Shown: positions 43,520 through 57,024, counted from the stretch's first letter. The stretch: DNA of 64,000 nt from Nansenia antarctica (GCA_963989245.1 OZ022344.1:11930231-11994230), one strand, 5' to 3'. Program-made: numbers and translations. The notes: generated from the sequence alone by a model not told the origin.

Positions 43520-44490
43520 AACAGTTAGAACAGTTAGAACAGAAGAACATTATAAACAAGACTCAGGCATTAGGACTGTCCTTCTGTCACAATGAGGATG
43601 TGAGAGAAGTAAGAGTCATCTTTCCTCTACATGTCGTGCCCTCTGAGTGAACCGGGGGAGCAATCCTGCAACCAGCTCCACCGTGTGGCTGTGAGGAGAA
43701 CTGCAGGGCACTGTTGTTAAACGTTGTATTCCATCTGGCCAAAGAAGACTGTTTCTATTGTTTCCTACTATTATATGTAGTTCTCCCTGCAACATGTCAG
43801 AAGCATGTCCTGCAGGTAAGTGTCATGCGGCAAACCTGCCACCAGGGGGCAGTGTCTACTTGTCTAAACACAGACTGTTACACTCACCCTCTCCCGATTT
43901 CTGAGGCTCTCTCTGTTCATAAGAACAGTCTGTGTTCAGACATGTAGACTTAGGGATGCCACCTTCTATGTGGAGAAATAAGGGACGCCCCCCCAAGCCC
44001 CCCGCTGCAAGTCCTACTTCTTCTCCCTGCTGGTGATGCAATGATTTTTGGGGAATTCAATACGCCAATACGCACGGTTAGAAGTTGCAAGACAAAATAA
44101 CAAAAGCGCTTACACCCGTCCCTTATAATACAGGACGATTGTATTATAAGGGACGTGTGGCAACCCTAAGACAGATACATGTCTGAATACAGAGTGTTCT
44201 ACGTGTGTTTTTGAGGCTCTCTGTCTGAATACAGGAGAGACTAAAGGGACCTTCCAGACCAGCATCCTAACCCTAACCCTAAACCTAACTCTAACCCTAA
44301 CCCTAACCCTTATCCTTAACCCCTACCCTAACATTAATCAGACTGGTTGAGACTGTCCCCTTAGTTATCAATCTCATACCAAGGAGCCCATTGGTCAATA
44401 TCATCAGTTGTCTTTGTCTGAAAGTAGCCTACTGCCATACCTGATGAGTCTGATATGACCTACAGTTGTCACATATGGGTTTATGAATGA
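43520..44490. other. Intergenic DNA with MITE remnant and telomere-like tract
   Basis: 43949-44168 has inverted ends (tagggatgccacc; reversed tagggttgccacac, with gtcccttat). A (ccctaa)n-like tract lies at 44266-44330. No gene seen. Confidence 0.5.
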
Positions 44491-44493
44491 CTG

Positions 44494-45350
44494 ATGGAAT
44501 ATGACTCATTCTTCAGTTTGTATCACGCACCCTCTCTTTTTCTTTCTCAGCTCAGAAACCTTGGTGTTATTTTTGACCAGCAAATGCATTTTGATCATCA
44601 CATCAGATCACTGACACATACCTGTTTTTTCCATCTGCGCAATATTGCTAAACTTCAGTCTGTGGTATCCCACGCAGAGCTGGAAATGATCATTCACGCT
44701 TTTGTATCATCCCACTTGGACTATTGCAATTCCCAGTTCATCTGCCTCGACGCATCCACCCTGGACTGGCTACAAATGGTCCAACATGCAGCTGCAAGGC
44801 TGTTGACTAAGTCCAGAAAGTCATGTCATATTACTCCCATCTTAGCGTCCCTACACTGGCTCCCCATGAAATTTAGAATTAAATTCAAGGTTCTGGTCAT
44901 CACTTACAGAGCCATTCATGGTCAGGCACCTGCATACATCTGTGACCTACTGCGTCCTTACAGCCCCAGTAGGTCTCTCAGGTCCTCTGACCAGGGTTTG
45001 TTGGTTGTCCCCGTGCCAGATTGAAAACCAAGGATGATCAAGCATTCCAAACCGTGGCTCCCAAGCTTTGGAATGCTCTCCCCTTGGATCATAGATCAGT
45101 GGTCTCGGTCGAGGCTTTTAAAAAACGTAAAAAAAAGACTGTCCTGTATAGACAGGCTTTTGGCTAATCCCAAAAGCCTGTCTTTCTGTGTCCTGTTGAT
45201 ATTGTTGTACACTTGTTGTTTGTTACTTGTTCTTATTTTCACTTGTTTGCCTAATTTTAACCTGCTATGACTTTTGCTCTTGTATTATGTTCTTATTTGT
45301 AAAGCACTTTGTGACCCCTGGTCTTGGATAGGTGCTATATACATGTGGTG
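44494..45350 (+). pseudogene. LINE (L2-type) 3' ORF fragment and tail
   Basis: The frame from about 44550 reads LRNLGVIFDQQMHFDHHIRS, HLDYCN, and LHWLPMKFRIKFKVLVITYR, the C-terminal domain of a fish L2-type LINE. It breaks at about 45024 and continues in another frame (KPWLPSFGMLSP in shifted reading). The tail contains tttgtaaagcactttgtgac and a gtgctatatac motif. The RT core is absent. Confidence 0.8.
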
Positions 45351-45394
45351 CTAATAGGTGCTAATACATTTTACTTACTTTTTTACTTTCCCTC

Positions 45395-45438
45395 TCTGTC
45401 TGTCTGTCTGTCTGTCTGACTGTCTGACTGTCTGTCTG

Positions 45439-45480
<42 letters not shown>

Positions 45481-45660
45481 CCTCCCTCCCCCTCCCTCCC
45501 TCCCTCCCTCCCTCTCCCTACCTCCCCCTCTCTCTCCCCCCCCCCTCTCTCTCTCTCACTCTCTCTGTCTCTCTTTCTCTTTCTCTCTCTCTCTGTCTCT
45601 CTTTCTCTTTCTCTCTCTCTCTCTGTCTCTCTTCTCTTTCTCTTTCTCTTTCTCTCCACC
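45395..45660. repeat. (TGTC)n and (CT)n pyrimidine tract
   Basis: About 265 bp of nearly pure pyrimidines on the plus strand, with C-rich patches. No coding meaning. Confidence 0.9.
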
Positions 45661-45918
45661 ATTATCCTGACTCCAGTCAGAGGAGGGGGTTCTTTTATGT
45701 CACGTAAACAGCACAACAACTAACAACTAAAGTCTGTTTGAGCTTGATCTTAGATTTCCTAGAATGTCTGGGCGCTGGGCGACCTGTACTAGAATGTTCA
45801 TAAGTCTTCCAGAACAGGTTGTGTAACACCGCTGCCCCCTGGGTGTGTGTGTGTTCTGTTGTAATGTGTAATATCCCGTCTAATACCCCCCCCCCCCCCA
45901 CACAGCGCCTGTACTCAC

Positions 45919-46078
45919 AGCACCCTGGCACAGGCTGGACAAGGAGAGCAGAACCTACGATAGGTTCCAGATGAACGGGGGAGGATGGAAGGGGAGGAGG
46001 GGGAGGTGGAGGGTGGATGTAGGGTTTTTTGGGGCGTCCCTCGTGGGGCTTGAGGCCCGGGGCTGATGTCATACTCAG
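45919..46078 (-). CDS. Possible orphan exon, proline-rich
   Basis: A minus-strand interval bounded by a good acceptor (gtgtctacag) and a strong donor (GTGAGTAC). It is open in the frame reading MTSAPGLKPHEGRPKKPYIH, then a PPPPPPPLPSS run and VHLEPIVGSALLVQPVPG. I do not recognise the protein. Its phase does not fit the first known ptpn7 exon. It may be an exon of an unseen gene or chance. Confidence 0.25.
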
Positions 46079-46834
46079 CTGTAGACACCACACCCCAACA
46101 TATGCCTGGACTTACTTACTTCGACTTCTGCTAAATGCCAAAAATGTCAAAATGTAAATGACTCCTCTCCCCAACATAATATGTTATGGCTGGACTCCTG
46201 AACTCTGTCTTCAGTCTTCACTATTGCCGTGCCAATGGCCTGCCATGCCACCCCATAATAAGTGGCGTTCCCTCTGATTCAGAGAGAGAGGCGTCCTCCC
46301 GAACCCTTGCCAAAGAGAGAGGAGGATCTATTTGATGGATGCATGATTTAAGGGATTAATAACAAACCATAAAATCATTCTCCCACTCGTAAACACATCT
46401 GTCAACACCACTTCCTGTTACCATGACAACACATCGGCCAATAAATGTCCCTTCGTTGCGTCTTTGAAACGACTGTTAATGATTAACCACAGTCACATGA
46501 CATGAGCTCTGATCAATATCAACATGGACTGGGCTGATGGTCTGACTTTGGACCTGATGTAATGACCTGATGTCGACCTGATGTTCAGAACCTAGATGCG
46601 TCTGGACCGCACAGGTGTCATAGCAGGGGTGTAACTGGCAGGTTGGGGGGGGGGGGCATTCTGATTCTGATGTTCTATATTCAGATTAATGGGATTGAGA
46701 TGACAGCAGCTGACCTGTTCACAACCTGAGTGCTGTGTTCAATAGGGAGGGTGGGGTCTGCTGTAGACCAGCCAGGAGAAAATGACTGTAACAGCCGGGC
46801 GTCACCACGGAGCAGAACCGAACTGAATTTCAGC

Positions 46835-47345
46835 AAGCTCGCATCCAACACTGAACACAACACTGAACACAGCATAAAACTGAACACAATACTGAACACA
46901 ACACTGAACACAACACAACACTGAACACAGCATATTACTGAACACAACACTGAACACAACACAACACTGAACACAACACAATACTGAACACAGCATAACA
47001 CTGAAAGCAACACTGAACACAACACAACACTGAACACAACACAATACTGAACACAGCATAACACTGAACACAACACTGAACACAGCATAACACTGAACAC
47101 AACACAACACTGAACACAACACAACATTGAACACAGAATAACACTGAACACAACACTTAATACAAAATAACACTGTACACAACACTAAACACAACACAAC
47201 ACTGACACAACACAACACTGAACTCAACACAACACTGAACACAACACTGAACACAACACAACACTGAACACAACACTAAACACAACACAACACAACACAA
47301 CACAACACAACACTGAACACAACTCTGAACATAACATAACATACA
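46835..47345. repeat. acactgaacacaacac minisatellite
   Basis: Over 500 bp of imperfect units of acactgaacacaacacaaca and variants with agcata. Gives long spurious repetitive frames on both strands. Confidence 0.9.
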
Positions 47346-47493
47346 TAATACAACATGGGGGGACGACCATTGGAGGGACACACTACTAGTGGGATCATTT
47401 TCAGAAGATTATCACCTTTTCCAATGATAAAGGACTGGATCTGGAGCGAGATAACATGCTAACATGTTAACATGCATGTGATGGCGCTTCGGC

Positions 47494-47904
47494 CAGTGGT
47501 GTAGTCTAGTTTTTTCTAGTGGGTATACTGTGATTTTTCCCTCCCAGCCTCATATCGTTCATTTCGGAATGCCATAATAAATCTGCGCTCCCTGTCTAAC
47601 GTTATATATATATCTAACATTACATGTTATAAGGCTGATCTGTGCATGATAGTGCTGCATTTTGACATATTTCATGTCGCATCTCCCCCCTTTGATGGTA
47701 TATGACGCTATAGTCAGTCCCAATGGTCCAAAATTCAAGTGCTTCGTAACACAGACAGGGTGAACGTTTTGAATGAAAGTGAAAGTTCTGTCACAAAACG
47801 CTGTTGCGTATCCTCACACATTTTTAAGTGGGTATATGGAAATCCTTGGCCTTTCCTAGTGGGTATACGGTGTAGTCCTGCGTATCACGTAGACTAAACC
47901 ACTG
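47494..47904. mobile_element. hAT MITE, 411 bp
   Basis: Ends cagtggtgtagtctag and, reversed, cagtggtttagtctacg. Flanks gcttcggc (47486-47493) and gctccggc (47905-47912) match at 7 of 8 bases. The internal repeat tagtgggtata occurs near both ends. Confidence 0.8.
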
Positions 47905-48252
47905 GCTCCGGCTAAGTCAGAAAGGGTGCAGGGTCTCTGCCCACAGTGCCCAGCTGTCTGCTCTTGCACAGCAGATGAGGTCACGACATTGCCTTGTTCA
48001 CCAGAGCGTTCTGTGGGCTAAACTCTTTCACATAATGATGTTAGGTGGCTGAGTAAGGGTAATGCACTCAAAAGACTATGTGAAGTTAGGGAGGAGATTT
48101 TTGCTTTTCTCAGAGATTGTGCAATCACAAAGACAACATTGCACAACAAAGGCAATGCGTAAATGCTGAATGGGACTTGATGGAGAGGTTTGCTTTTTAG
48201 TGGCATCTTCAACCACTTAATTGGACTTAATTTGTGACTACAGCGGAATGAT

Positions 48253-48775
48253 ACAACTCTCTTCACTACACTGGCTCGCCGCTGGTGGAATGAGCTTCCC
48301 ACGGCTGTCAGAACTGCAGAATCACTCCCATCTTACGCTGGAGACTGAAATCCCATCTCTTCAGGCTACGCCTTAACTGTCCCTTCTGAGACATCTACTA
48401 CCCGTCTGCACCAGGGACGTGCCGTCCATATAAGCAGGGTAAGCAGTGCTTACCCAACGAAAAAAGAAAAAAGGAAAATATTAAAATAAAACTGCACTGT
48501 GTCTCCAGAGAAGCCTACTTCCCCCTATACTGTTTTTCCTGAGACACATACTACCCCCCTGTATTGTTTCGCCTGTGTCTATATTAAAAATAAATAAATG
48601 AATAAAGAAAGAAAGTCCTTCTTCTAGCACGACGACTGCCAATGGCCCCAGGCCTGAGCATGAGTACTTTTCCTTTTATGACTAGTGGATAGATGATTCA
48701 CTTACTTAGTCAAATGTATTGATTGTAAGTCGCTTTGGAATAAGGCATTTGCTAAATGCCTAAAATGTAATGTAT
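48253..48775 (+). repeat. L2-type LINE 3' fragment
   Basis: cactggctcgccgctggtgg and ggaatgagcttcccacggct match the end of the L2 ORF at 8420-8470. The L2 tail follows to 48775. Interrupted near 48415-48500 by unrelated DNA. Confidence 0.7.
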
Positions 48776-49106
48776 ATGTACAACAGTTACTGATATTATT
48801 GGAAAATGTACTCCTTTTGGTTCTTTTTTAGTCTGATTTGCACCCTGACAAAATGTTCTTACACTACAGTTCCCTGCGAGGGTCTGCTTCAACTGGAGCT
48901 TATTGACATTCAAACATCAGCTGACCTGAGGCAGGTGCTTTAGTCTGTGGGCTGTGCAAAGTTTTAGACTGAGCATGTCAATAGATAGCACTTCCCAAAC
49001 ATGTGAAGATTGGCATTTTTTTCTTATAACTATGTTTGTATCAACATACACTTTACCCAGACATCATATGAACCAAACTTTTCTCTTCTTGCCCAATCAA
49101 AGAAGT

Positions 49107-49419
49107 ACGGAGCCCCCCTGGGGTCACATGGTAGAAAAAAAATATTTGATGTGTGAATCCGTTCCCTCGGTTTTGTAATTCGTTCCCTCGGTTTAGTAAT
49201 CTGTTCCCTCGGTTTAGTAATTCGTTAGGGTTAGGGTTATGGTTATGGTTAGGGTTAGGGTTAGTGTTAGGCCCTACGAGCCAGAACGATTGCAAGGATT
49301 AGGGTTAGGGTTAGAATCCTTGCGATCGTTCTGGCTCGGGGAACGAATTACAAAACCGAGGGAACGGGATTCACACATCAAATATTTTTTTTCTACCATG
49401 TGACCCCAGGGGGCTCCGT
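49107..49419. mobile_element. Palindromic hAT MITE with telomere-like core
   Basis: Arms of about 85 bp (acggagcccccctggggtca onwards) are near-perfect inverted repeats. Flanked by a perfect 8-bp direct repeat aaagaagt at 49099-49106 and 49420-49427. The core holds ttagggttagggttatgg units and a second smaller inverted repeat with ccagaacgat. Confidence 0.88.
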
Positions 49420-49749
49420 AAAGAAGTGACATTTCTCTCATTAGAGGGGAAAAATATGTGAGCTGTATTATTGAAAATAAACACAATTGTATTAGGCCCA
49501 ATAAAAGGTACCTTTATATGTTTTACAAGTGTATACAGTTATTGCAAAGGATAGCGCATGCATGTAAAAAATTCAAATAACATCTCCAAATCTAGCCACC
49601 TTAAAAATCTAGTTGACTAGCCCTGCCCTACAGAGAGATCCTAGTTACTATGTGGAGGTTAATAACCATAATGATGATGTAATCTTCCCCACAGATGGTA
49701 ATAATGCTGTCTCCTTTGTAAGCTGCAGATGTTATTACAGGAAACATAC

Positions 49750-50220
<471 letters not shown>

Positions 50221-50384
50221 GCAGCCCTGAACCTCCTTTTATAGGCCCCTTCGAAAAACACTCATCTGTGAAGTTCCCCTGTTACTGAACGCCCGGGTGG
50301 ATAGAGGACATTCCTCTGTTGGACTGCAGAAAGCTATTATTAAGGCTACAGGTAATATAGAGGCTGTCTTGAATGGCCTTGGCT

Positions 50385-50646
50385 TGTTCACTAAGGGTTA
50401 ATATAGGTCTGTGTCTGAATGGCCTTGTTCACTAAGGGTTAATATAGGCAGGGCTCTCAAGTCTCACGCATTGGGCGTGAGACAAGGTGTGGCGTGTGAG
50501 CGTGTGAACGGGTTGAAATGTGTGTGTCTCACGCCCAATGCGTGAGACTTGAGAGCCCTGTATAGGTCTGTGTCTGAATGGCCTTGTTCACTAAGGATTA
50601 ATATAGGTCTGTGTCTGAATGGCCTTGTTCACTAAGGATTAATATA
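50385..50646. repeat. 43-bp tandem repeat used as a transposon target
   Basis: Units of ggccttgttcactaaggg plus ttaatataggtctgtgtctg repeated about four times. A MITE sits in one unit at 50449-50560, and a Tc1-like element sits in the last at 50647; the unit resumes at 53404. Confidence 0.85.
50449..50560. mobile_element. 112-bp palindromic MITE (copy 1)
   Basis: cagggctctcaagtctcacg and its complement form arms of about 36 bp. Flanked by a 6-bp direct repeat tatagg (50443-50448, 50561-50566). Nearly identical to 62999-63110, in opposite orientation. Confidence 0.9.
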
Positions 50647-50963
50647 TACTCATTGAACACTTTATTAGGAATACCTGTACACCTTCTCATTCATGAAATT
50701 ATCTAATCAGCCAATCATGTGGCAGCAGCACAATGCATAAAATCCTGCAGATATGGGCCAGCAGCTTCAGGTAATGTTCACATCAACCATCAGAATGGGG
50801 AAAGAGAAAAAGAAAATTGATCTCAGTGATTTTAACCGTGGCATAATTGCTGATGCCTTGAGTTTGATTGATTTGGCTTGAGTATTTCTAAAATGGCTGA
50901 TCTCCTGGGATTTTCACGCACAACAGTCTCTAGAATCAGGGTTAGGGTAAGAATGGTACTCAG

Positions 50964-52470
50964 CAGGGTTCGAGTTATAAGCTGAACTCTGTGGGGGTCT
51001 CCAAAATAACAGTGCGAAATGTTCTCATGCACGCGCGAATCATGCCCACACAGCGATGGGACTTACAAGTTTTAATTAGCTATAGGCAGTAGCGGATTAA
51101 GGTGGTCAGTGGCCCTAGGCTACTCCTTTGTGTGAGGACCCCCCGCCCCCATACACAAGCCTCCCCCCTCCCCAAAATATACAACTCACGAGCACCCTGC
51201 ACACACACACCACTCATAATGCTTTACCATAAAACACTTAAACACTTTAATAACACAATAACACAACAGTGTTAATAATGCAAAGAATAAAAAAAAGGTT
51301 CAGTGCATTCAGTTCTGTCTCTATTGCTCTCCTCTCCCGTTGTCTCTCTGTGACTGTCCTGTTGTCTGTCTCTCTGTTGCTGTCCTGTTGTCCGTCTCTC
51401 TGTTGCTCCCCTCAGCTCTAAATGACAGAAATGAATTAGCTAATTAGTTGGCATGTAAACATATAGTTAGGGTTGGGTACAGTTTGGGTTTTATTCGATA
51501 CCGGTGCCAAATCGATACTTTAAAAACGGTACCGGTACCGAAACATCATCCTCATCCTCAAATCCCAACATATCCTGACGCTACAGCTGCAGGCTACTCA
51601 TTTCACCACATCAACAGCCCCACATGAAACAACAGCTATAAAAGCGATAGTCACACATGTATCTCGGCCAATAATTGTGTTATTTTTGCTATACAGAAGG
51701 AGCGAAAAATACATTAGGTTAGTACACTAGGTTAGTAAAAAGTAAAAGCCACCTTACCTTTACGGAGACAAGATAGACCAAAGTGGTCTGTTTTCAGTAG
51801 GCTGCGGTCGCGGTCCTGGAACCCATGATGCTGACGTCCGATGTCCTTTCTTTATCCAAGATTGGATGAACGTGAGAGGGTCAAATTTGTCTTTGATAAA
51901 AACCCGAAATTTTCTAGGCTTGATGACCCGGTCGGCAGCAGTGGCCTTTTTTTGGGCGGCATGGTAGTTACTACTGTATGTATATACTCCTGTATAGCTA
52001 ATGAATGAATGTTTGCTTCTCAATAATAGGCTAGGTGCACGATCTCACTACTTCCTGAAAGGCAACTGGTGTCTCACTCTATTGGTTTAATTGATTAATC
52101 AGCTGTGCACTGTGTGTTCCAACGGTTTACCGCACAGCTGATTAATCAACCTTTTGCTGTTGCACAATATTCTACTGCGCCCCATGGTGTCTTGGTGGTG
52201 AAGTGCAGGCAGTCAAAGGCATACTGTCATTCACAGGAGATTAATGGTGCGCGTAGTTCTTTTGGAAAACATGTTTATTTTACAATATTTATAATATAAA
52301 TTAAATAATATTCATTACATTGACATTTTGATCAAATAATAGTTGTGGTAATGTATTATTAGCGACCCCCACAGATTTTTGATTTTACTGCCTTCATGGG
52401 AGCTCAGAGAGCCTCAGACCATCTCTATGGGAGCTCAGCTCCCATTGGCTCCCACATAACTCGAACCCTG
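50964..52470. mobile_element. hAT-like element inside the Tc1, perfect 8-bp target duplication
   Basis: Ends cagggttcgagttat and its exact reverse complement. Flanked by gtactcag at 50956-50963 and 52471-52478. It removes nothing from the Tc1. Its interior (51760-52023, minus) has a short open frame with RVIKPRKFRVFIKDKFDPL that I do not recognise. Confidence 0.92.
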
Positions 52471-52484
52471 GTACTCAGAATGGT

Positions 52485-53375
52485 ACAATAAAGAAAAGAC
52501 ATCTAGTGAGCGGCAGTTCTGTGGATGGAAACGCCTTGTTGATGAGAGAGCTCAACGGAGAATGGCCAGACTGGTTGGAGCTGACAGAAAGGCTACGGTA
52601 ACTCAGATAACCACTCTGTACAATTGTGGTGAGCAGAAAAGCATCTCAGAAGACACAACGCGTCGAACCTTGAGGTGGATGATGGGCTACAACAGCAGAA
52701 TGCCACGTCGAGTTCCACTTCGGTTAGCCAAGAACAGAAAGCTGAGGCTGCAGTGGGCACAGGCTCACCAACACTGGACAGTTGAAGACTGGAAAACATC
52801 CGGGTCAACAGCCTGGTCTGATGAATCTTGATTTCTGCTGAGGCACACAGATGGTAGGGTCAGAATCTTGTGCCAACAACATGAATCCATGGACCCAACC
52901 TGCCTTGTGTCAACAGTCCAAGCTGGTGGAGGTGGTGTAATGGTGTGGGGAATGTTTTCTTGGCACATTTTGGGCCTTAAATACCAATCAACCATCGCTT
53001 GAATGCCACAACCTGAGTGAGTATTGTTGCTGACCACGTGCATCCCTTCATGGCTACAATTTACCCATTTTCTAATGGCTACTTCCAGCATGATAATGCA
53101 TGTGACAAAGCAAAAGTTGTCTAAAACTGGTTTCATGAACATGACAATGAGTTCAGTGTTCTCCAGTGGCCTTCCCACACGCCGGATCTGAATCCAATAG
53201 AACACCTTTGGGATGTGGTAGAATGGGAAATTCACAGCTTGAAAGTGCAGCTGAAAAATCAGCAGGAACTGCGTGATGCAATCATATCATCATGGACCAG
53301 AATCTCAAATCTCATGAAATCAAAAATGCAGGCTGTTTTGAGAGCAAAAGGGAGGCCCTACCCAGTATTAGTTTA
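52485..53375 (+). pseudogene. Tc1-like transposase relic
   Basis: 52562-52831 reads ISEDTTRRTLRW, RKLRLQWAQAHQHWTVEDWK and AWSDES (first catalytic Asp of the DDE domain). After an in-frame stop come, in shifting frames, MVWGMFSW, a HDNA-type motif (second Asp) at about 53093 and the WPSHTPDLNPIEHLWD region (third acidic residue) at about 53168-53215. The N-terminal DNA-binding part starts before the hAT insertion (GKEKKKIDLSDFNRGIIADA near 50797). Stops, frameshifts and the insertion make it non-functional. Confidence 0.85.
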
Positions 53376-53404
53376 GTGTTCCTAATGAAGTGTTCGGTGA
53401 GTGT

Positions 53405-53928
53405 AGGTCTGTGTGAACTGCCTTGGAGTGTGCAGAGGTCTCAGAAGTGTATCTGAACCCACCCAGCCCCAACCAACCCCAACCAGCCCAGAGGAAAGGT
53501 TCAGGTTACACTGTATGAGGGGGGGGGGGGGGGGGGGTGTAAACATGGATAGTTTTACTGTATCAGTGGTGGACATTCCCACAGAGTATGTGGGAGAGAG
53601 AGAGAGTGTGTGTGTGCGTGTGTGTGTGTGTGCGAACATGCGTGTGGGGTGTTGGGGTCAGGGTGGTGTTGGGGTCTAGGTGTTTCCTGCAGCGCTGAAG
53701 GACCTGAGTGTCCTGGCTCAGACTGACAGGAGAGACGAGCAGAGGAGAGGGCAGGCATGTGTGACTCACACAGATATGTATCAGTATCTGTGTGTCTGTG
53801 TGTGTGTGTGTGTGAGTGGAGTGTTGGGTGGATCCACTCCCTCTTAAACTCAGGCTGAGAAGGCAGAGCCTCAGAACCAAGAGGAGAGGCAGAGCAGCTG
53901 GAGCATACACTCTCTCTCACTCTCTCTT

Positions 53929-53976
<48 letters not shown>

Positions 53977-53995
53977 GCACACACACACACACACA

Positions 53996-54071
<76 letters not shown>

Positions 54072-54115
54072 TCAAACACAGGAACACATTGATACAAACT
54101 GACCGTAGATAAATA

Positions 54116-54180
<65 letters not shown>
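53405..54180. repeat. Microsatellites upstream of the PI16-like gene
   Basis: G-run at 53519-53537, TG tracts at 53605-53635 and 53790-53815, and (CA)n at 53938-54052 and 54115-54180, the last ending about 105 bp before the start codon. The promoter and 5'UTR must lie in or around these; I found no sure TATA box. Confidence 0.75.
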
Positions 54181-54184
<4 letters not shown>

Positions 54185-54285
54185 ACATCTCTGAAAGCTC
54201 TGTGAGAGGGCTGCCAAGCGGAGAACACCCTCGCCTGGACGCCAGACGGTCAGAGAGCCCCTGGAGAGGACCGGCCTCCCCAGCC

Positions 54286-56496
54286 ATGCTTCTGCTGCAG
54301 GGGGCCACTCAGTGGGGGTCTACCCAGTGGGGATCCTCTTTGCGGGGGGCAGCAGTCTGGGCCGTCCTGCTGATGCTCTGGGTCAGTGTGTGTCAGGTCT
54401 GCGGCCAGCTGACTGAGGAGGACCAGGTGGCCATCGTGGCCCTCCACAACCGTTACCGAGGAGAGGTGGCGCCAAGCGCTTACTACATGCGCGAAATAGT
54501 AAGAGCTGCCGGAGAGATACAGATTTGATGTGGTTAAATTCTAGGAAACTCTCATGCTAATAGATCTGTGTGTGGTTAACTACTAGGAAACTAGCATGCT
54601 AACATATCTGTGTGTGCTAACTACTAGGAGCTAGTCAAAACTAGACAAAACTGTTAGGAGGGCAGTACTATGGGTAGGTCTTGTATGGCGGTGTATATCT
54701 AGGTCTAGAGGTTCAGGGTAATACTCTGCTTATCTGTACCTGTATCACCTGCAGGATGGGACATGTTGGGTTGAGGTCGATCAGCACCCGAGAAGGAAAT
54801 GCTGTTTGGTTCTCTGTCAGACAGAACCATGGTGGGTTCTCTGTTAGAAAGGACCATGGTGGGTTCTCTGTTAGAAAGGACCATGGTGGGGTTCTCTGTC
54901 AGACAGAACCATGGTGGGTTCTCTGTTAGAAAGGACCATGGTGGGGTTCTCTGTCAGACAGAACCATGGTGGGGTTCTCTGTTAGAAAGGACCATGGTGG
55001 GGTTCTCTGTCAGAAAGGACCATGGTGGGGTACTCTGTCAGAAAGGACCATGGTGGGGTTCTCTGTCAGAAAGGACCAGGGTGGGGTTCTCTGTTAGAAA
55101 GGACCATGGTGGGGTTCTCTGTTAGAAAGGACCATGGTGGGGTTCTCTGTTAGAAAGGACCATGGTGGGGTTCTCTGTCAGAAAGGACCATGGTGGGGTT
55201 CTCTGTTAGACAGAACCATGGTGGGGTTCTCTGTTAGAAAGGACCATGGTGGGGTTCTCTGTTAGAAAGGACCATGGTGGGGTTCTCTGTTAGAAAGGAC
55301 CATGGTGGGGTTCTCTGTTAGACAGAACCATGGTGGGGTTCTCTGTTAGAAAGGACCATGGTGGGGTTCTCTGTCAGACATAACCATGGTGGGGTTCTCT
55401 GTTAGAAAGGACCATGGTGGGTTCTCTGTTAGAAAGGACCATGGTGGGTTCTCTGTCAGACATAACCATGGTGGGGTTCTCTGTTAGAAAGGACCATGGT
55501 GGGGTTCTCTGTCAGACATAACCATGGTGGGGTTCTCTGTTAGAAAGGACCATGGTGGGTTCTCTGTTAGAAAGGACCATGGTGGGTTCTCTGTTAGAAA
55601 GGACCATGGTGGGGTTCTCTGTCAGAAAGGACCATGGTGGGGTTCTCTGTTAGAAAGGACCATGGTGGGGTTCTCTGTCAGAAAGGACCATGGTGGGGTT
55701 CTCTGTCAGAAAGGACCATGGTGGGGTTCTCTGTTAGAAAGGACCATGGTGGGGTTCTCTGTTAGAAAGGACCATGGTGGGTTCTCTGTCAGAAAGGACC
55801 ATGGTGGGGTTCTCTGTCAGAAAGGACCATGGTGGGGTTCTCTGTTAGAAAGGACCATGGTGGGTTCTCTGTTAGAAAGGACCATGGTGGGGTTCTCTGT
55901 TATAAAGGACCATGGTGGGGTTCTCTGTCAGAAAGGACCATGGTGGGGTTCTCTCAATGTGGGGTTCTCTGTCAAACAGAACAATGGTAGGGTTCTCTGT
56001 TAGAAAGGACCATGGTGGGGTTCTCTGTCAGAAAGGACCATGGTGGGGTTCTCTGTTAGAAAGGACCATGGTGGGGTTCTCTGTTATAAAGGACCATGGT
56101 GGGGTTCTCTGTCAGAAAGGACCATGGTGGGGTTCTCTCATGGTGGGGTTCTCTGTCAGAAAGGACCATGGTGGGGTTCTCTCAATGTGGGGTTCTCTGT
56201 CAAACAGAACAATGGTAGGGTTCTCTGTTAGAAAGGACCATGGTAGGGTTCTCTGTTAGAAAGGACCATGGTAGGGTTCTCTGTTAGAAAGGACCATGGT
56301 AGGGTTCTCTGTTAGAAAGGACCATGGTGGGGTACTCTGTTAGAAAGGACCATGGTGGGGTATCTATCAGACATATTCATCTGAACAGCTAGTTTCCTCC
56401 TTCCTTCCTAGTTCCTTCCTTTTGACTAGTACAGCAGGGTAGTACTGGGTTGCATGAATCAGTGAATCATTGCAAGCAGTGTGAGAATGTGTGTGA

Positions 56497-56529
<33 letters not shown>

Positions 56530-56648
56530 TGCCCATTTCTCTGTTGGTTTACTATGAAGATACATCATCACATTCACCACACTGTGACTGGAAGAGGGAG
56601 TGTTTACTTAAATCAGTCCTGAGTTGTGCAATGGAAGAGGGAGGGTTA

Positions 56649-56713
<65 letters not shown>

Positions 56714-56960
56714 GCTATGGAATGTGTCTGCTATCTGACTCTGGACTCAGGGAGGTGAAACCACAGTTCAATAGAAACATTGTCATGTTGTATGAGAAAG
56801 AGCATGAAATGTCAGCTGACATGAGAAATTGTTTCTGAATCATCAATTTGTTGAGTCAGGATCACAATGTTCTATGTCTTCTCCAGACAGACAGGCAGGC
56901 ATGCAGGCAGACAGGCAGACAGAGAGACATCCTGTGCCATTTAGCTGAAGCTTCTATCCA

Positions 56961-57024
<64 letters not shown>

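Larger units (their letters stand above)
50647..53403 (+). mobile_element. Tc1-like DNA transposon, interrupted
   Basis: Left end tactcattgaacactttatt and reversed right end cactcaccgaacacttcatt, with TA at 50645-50646 and 53404-53405. The transposase region is split by the hAT at 50964-52470. Confidence 0.85.

Noticed and set aside
46681..47381. Repeated CVVFSVVLCSVL frames on the minus strand
   Set aside because: Translation of the acactgaacacaacac minisatellite, not a membrane protein.
54799..56259. Repetitive open frames such as VGFSVRKDHGG across the intron 1 minisatellite
   Set aside because: Unit length and variants, the absence of splice or start context, and the position inside a PI16-like intron make them non-coding.
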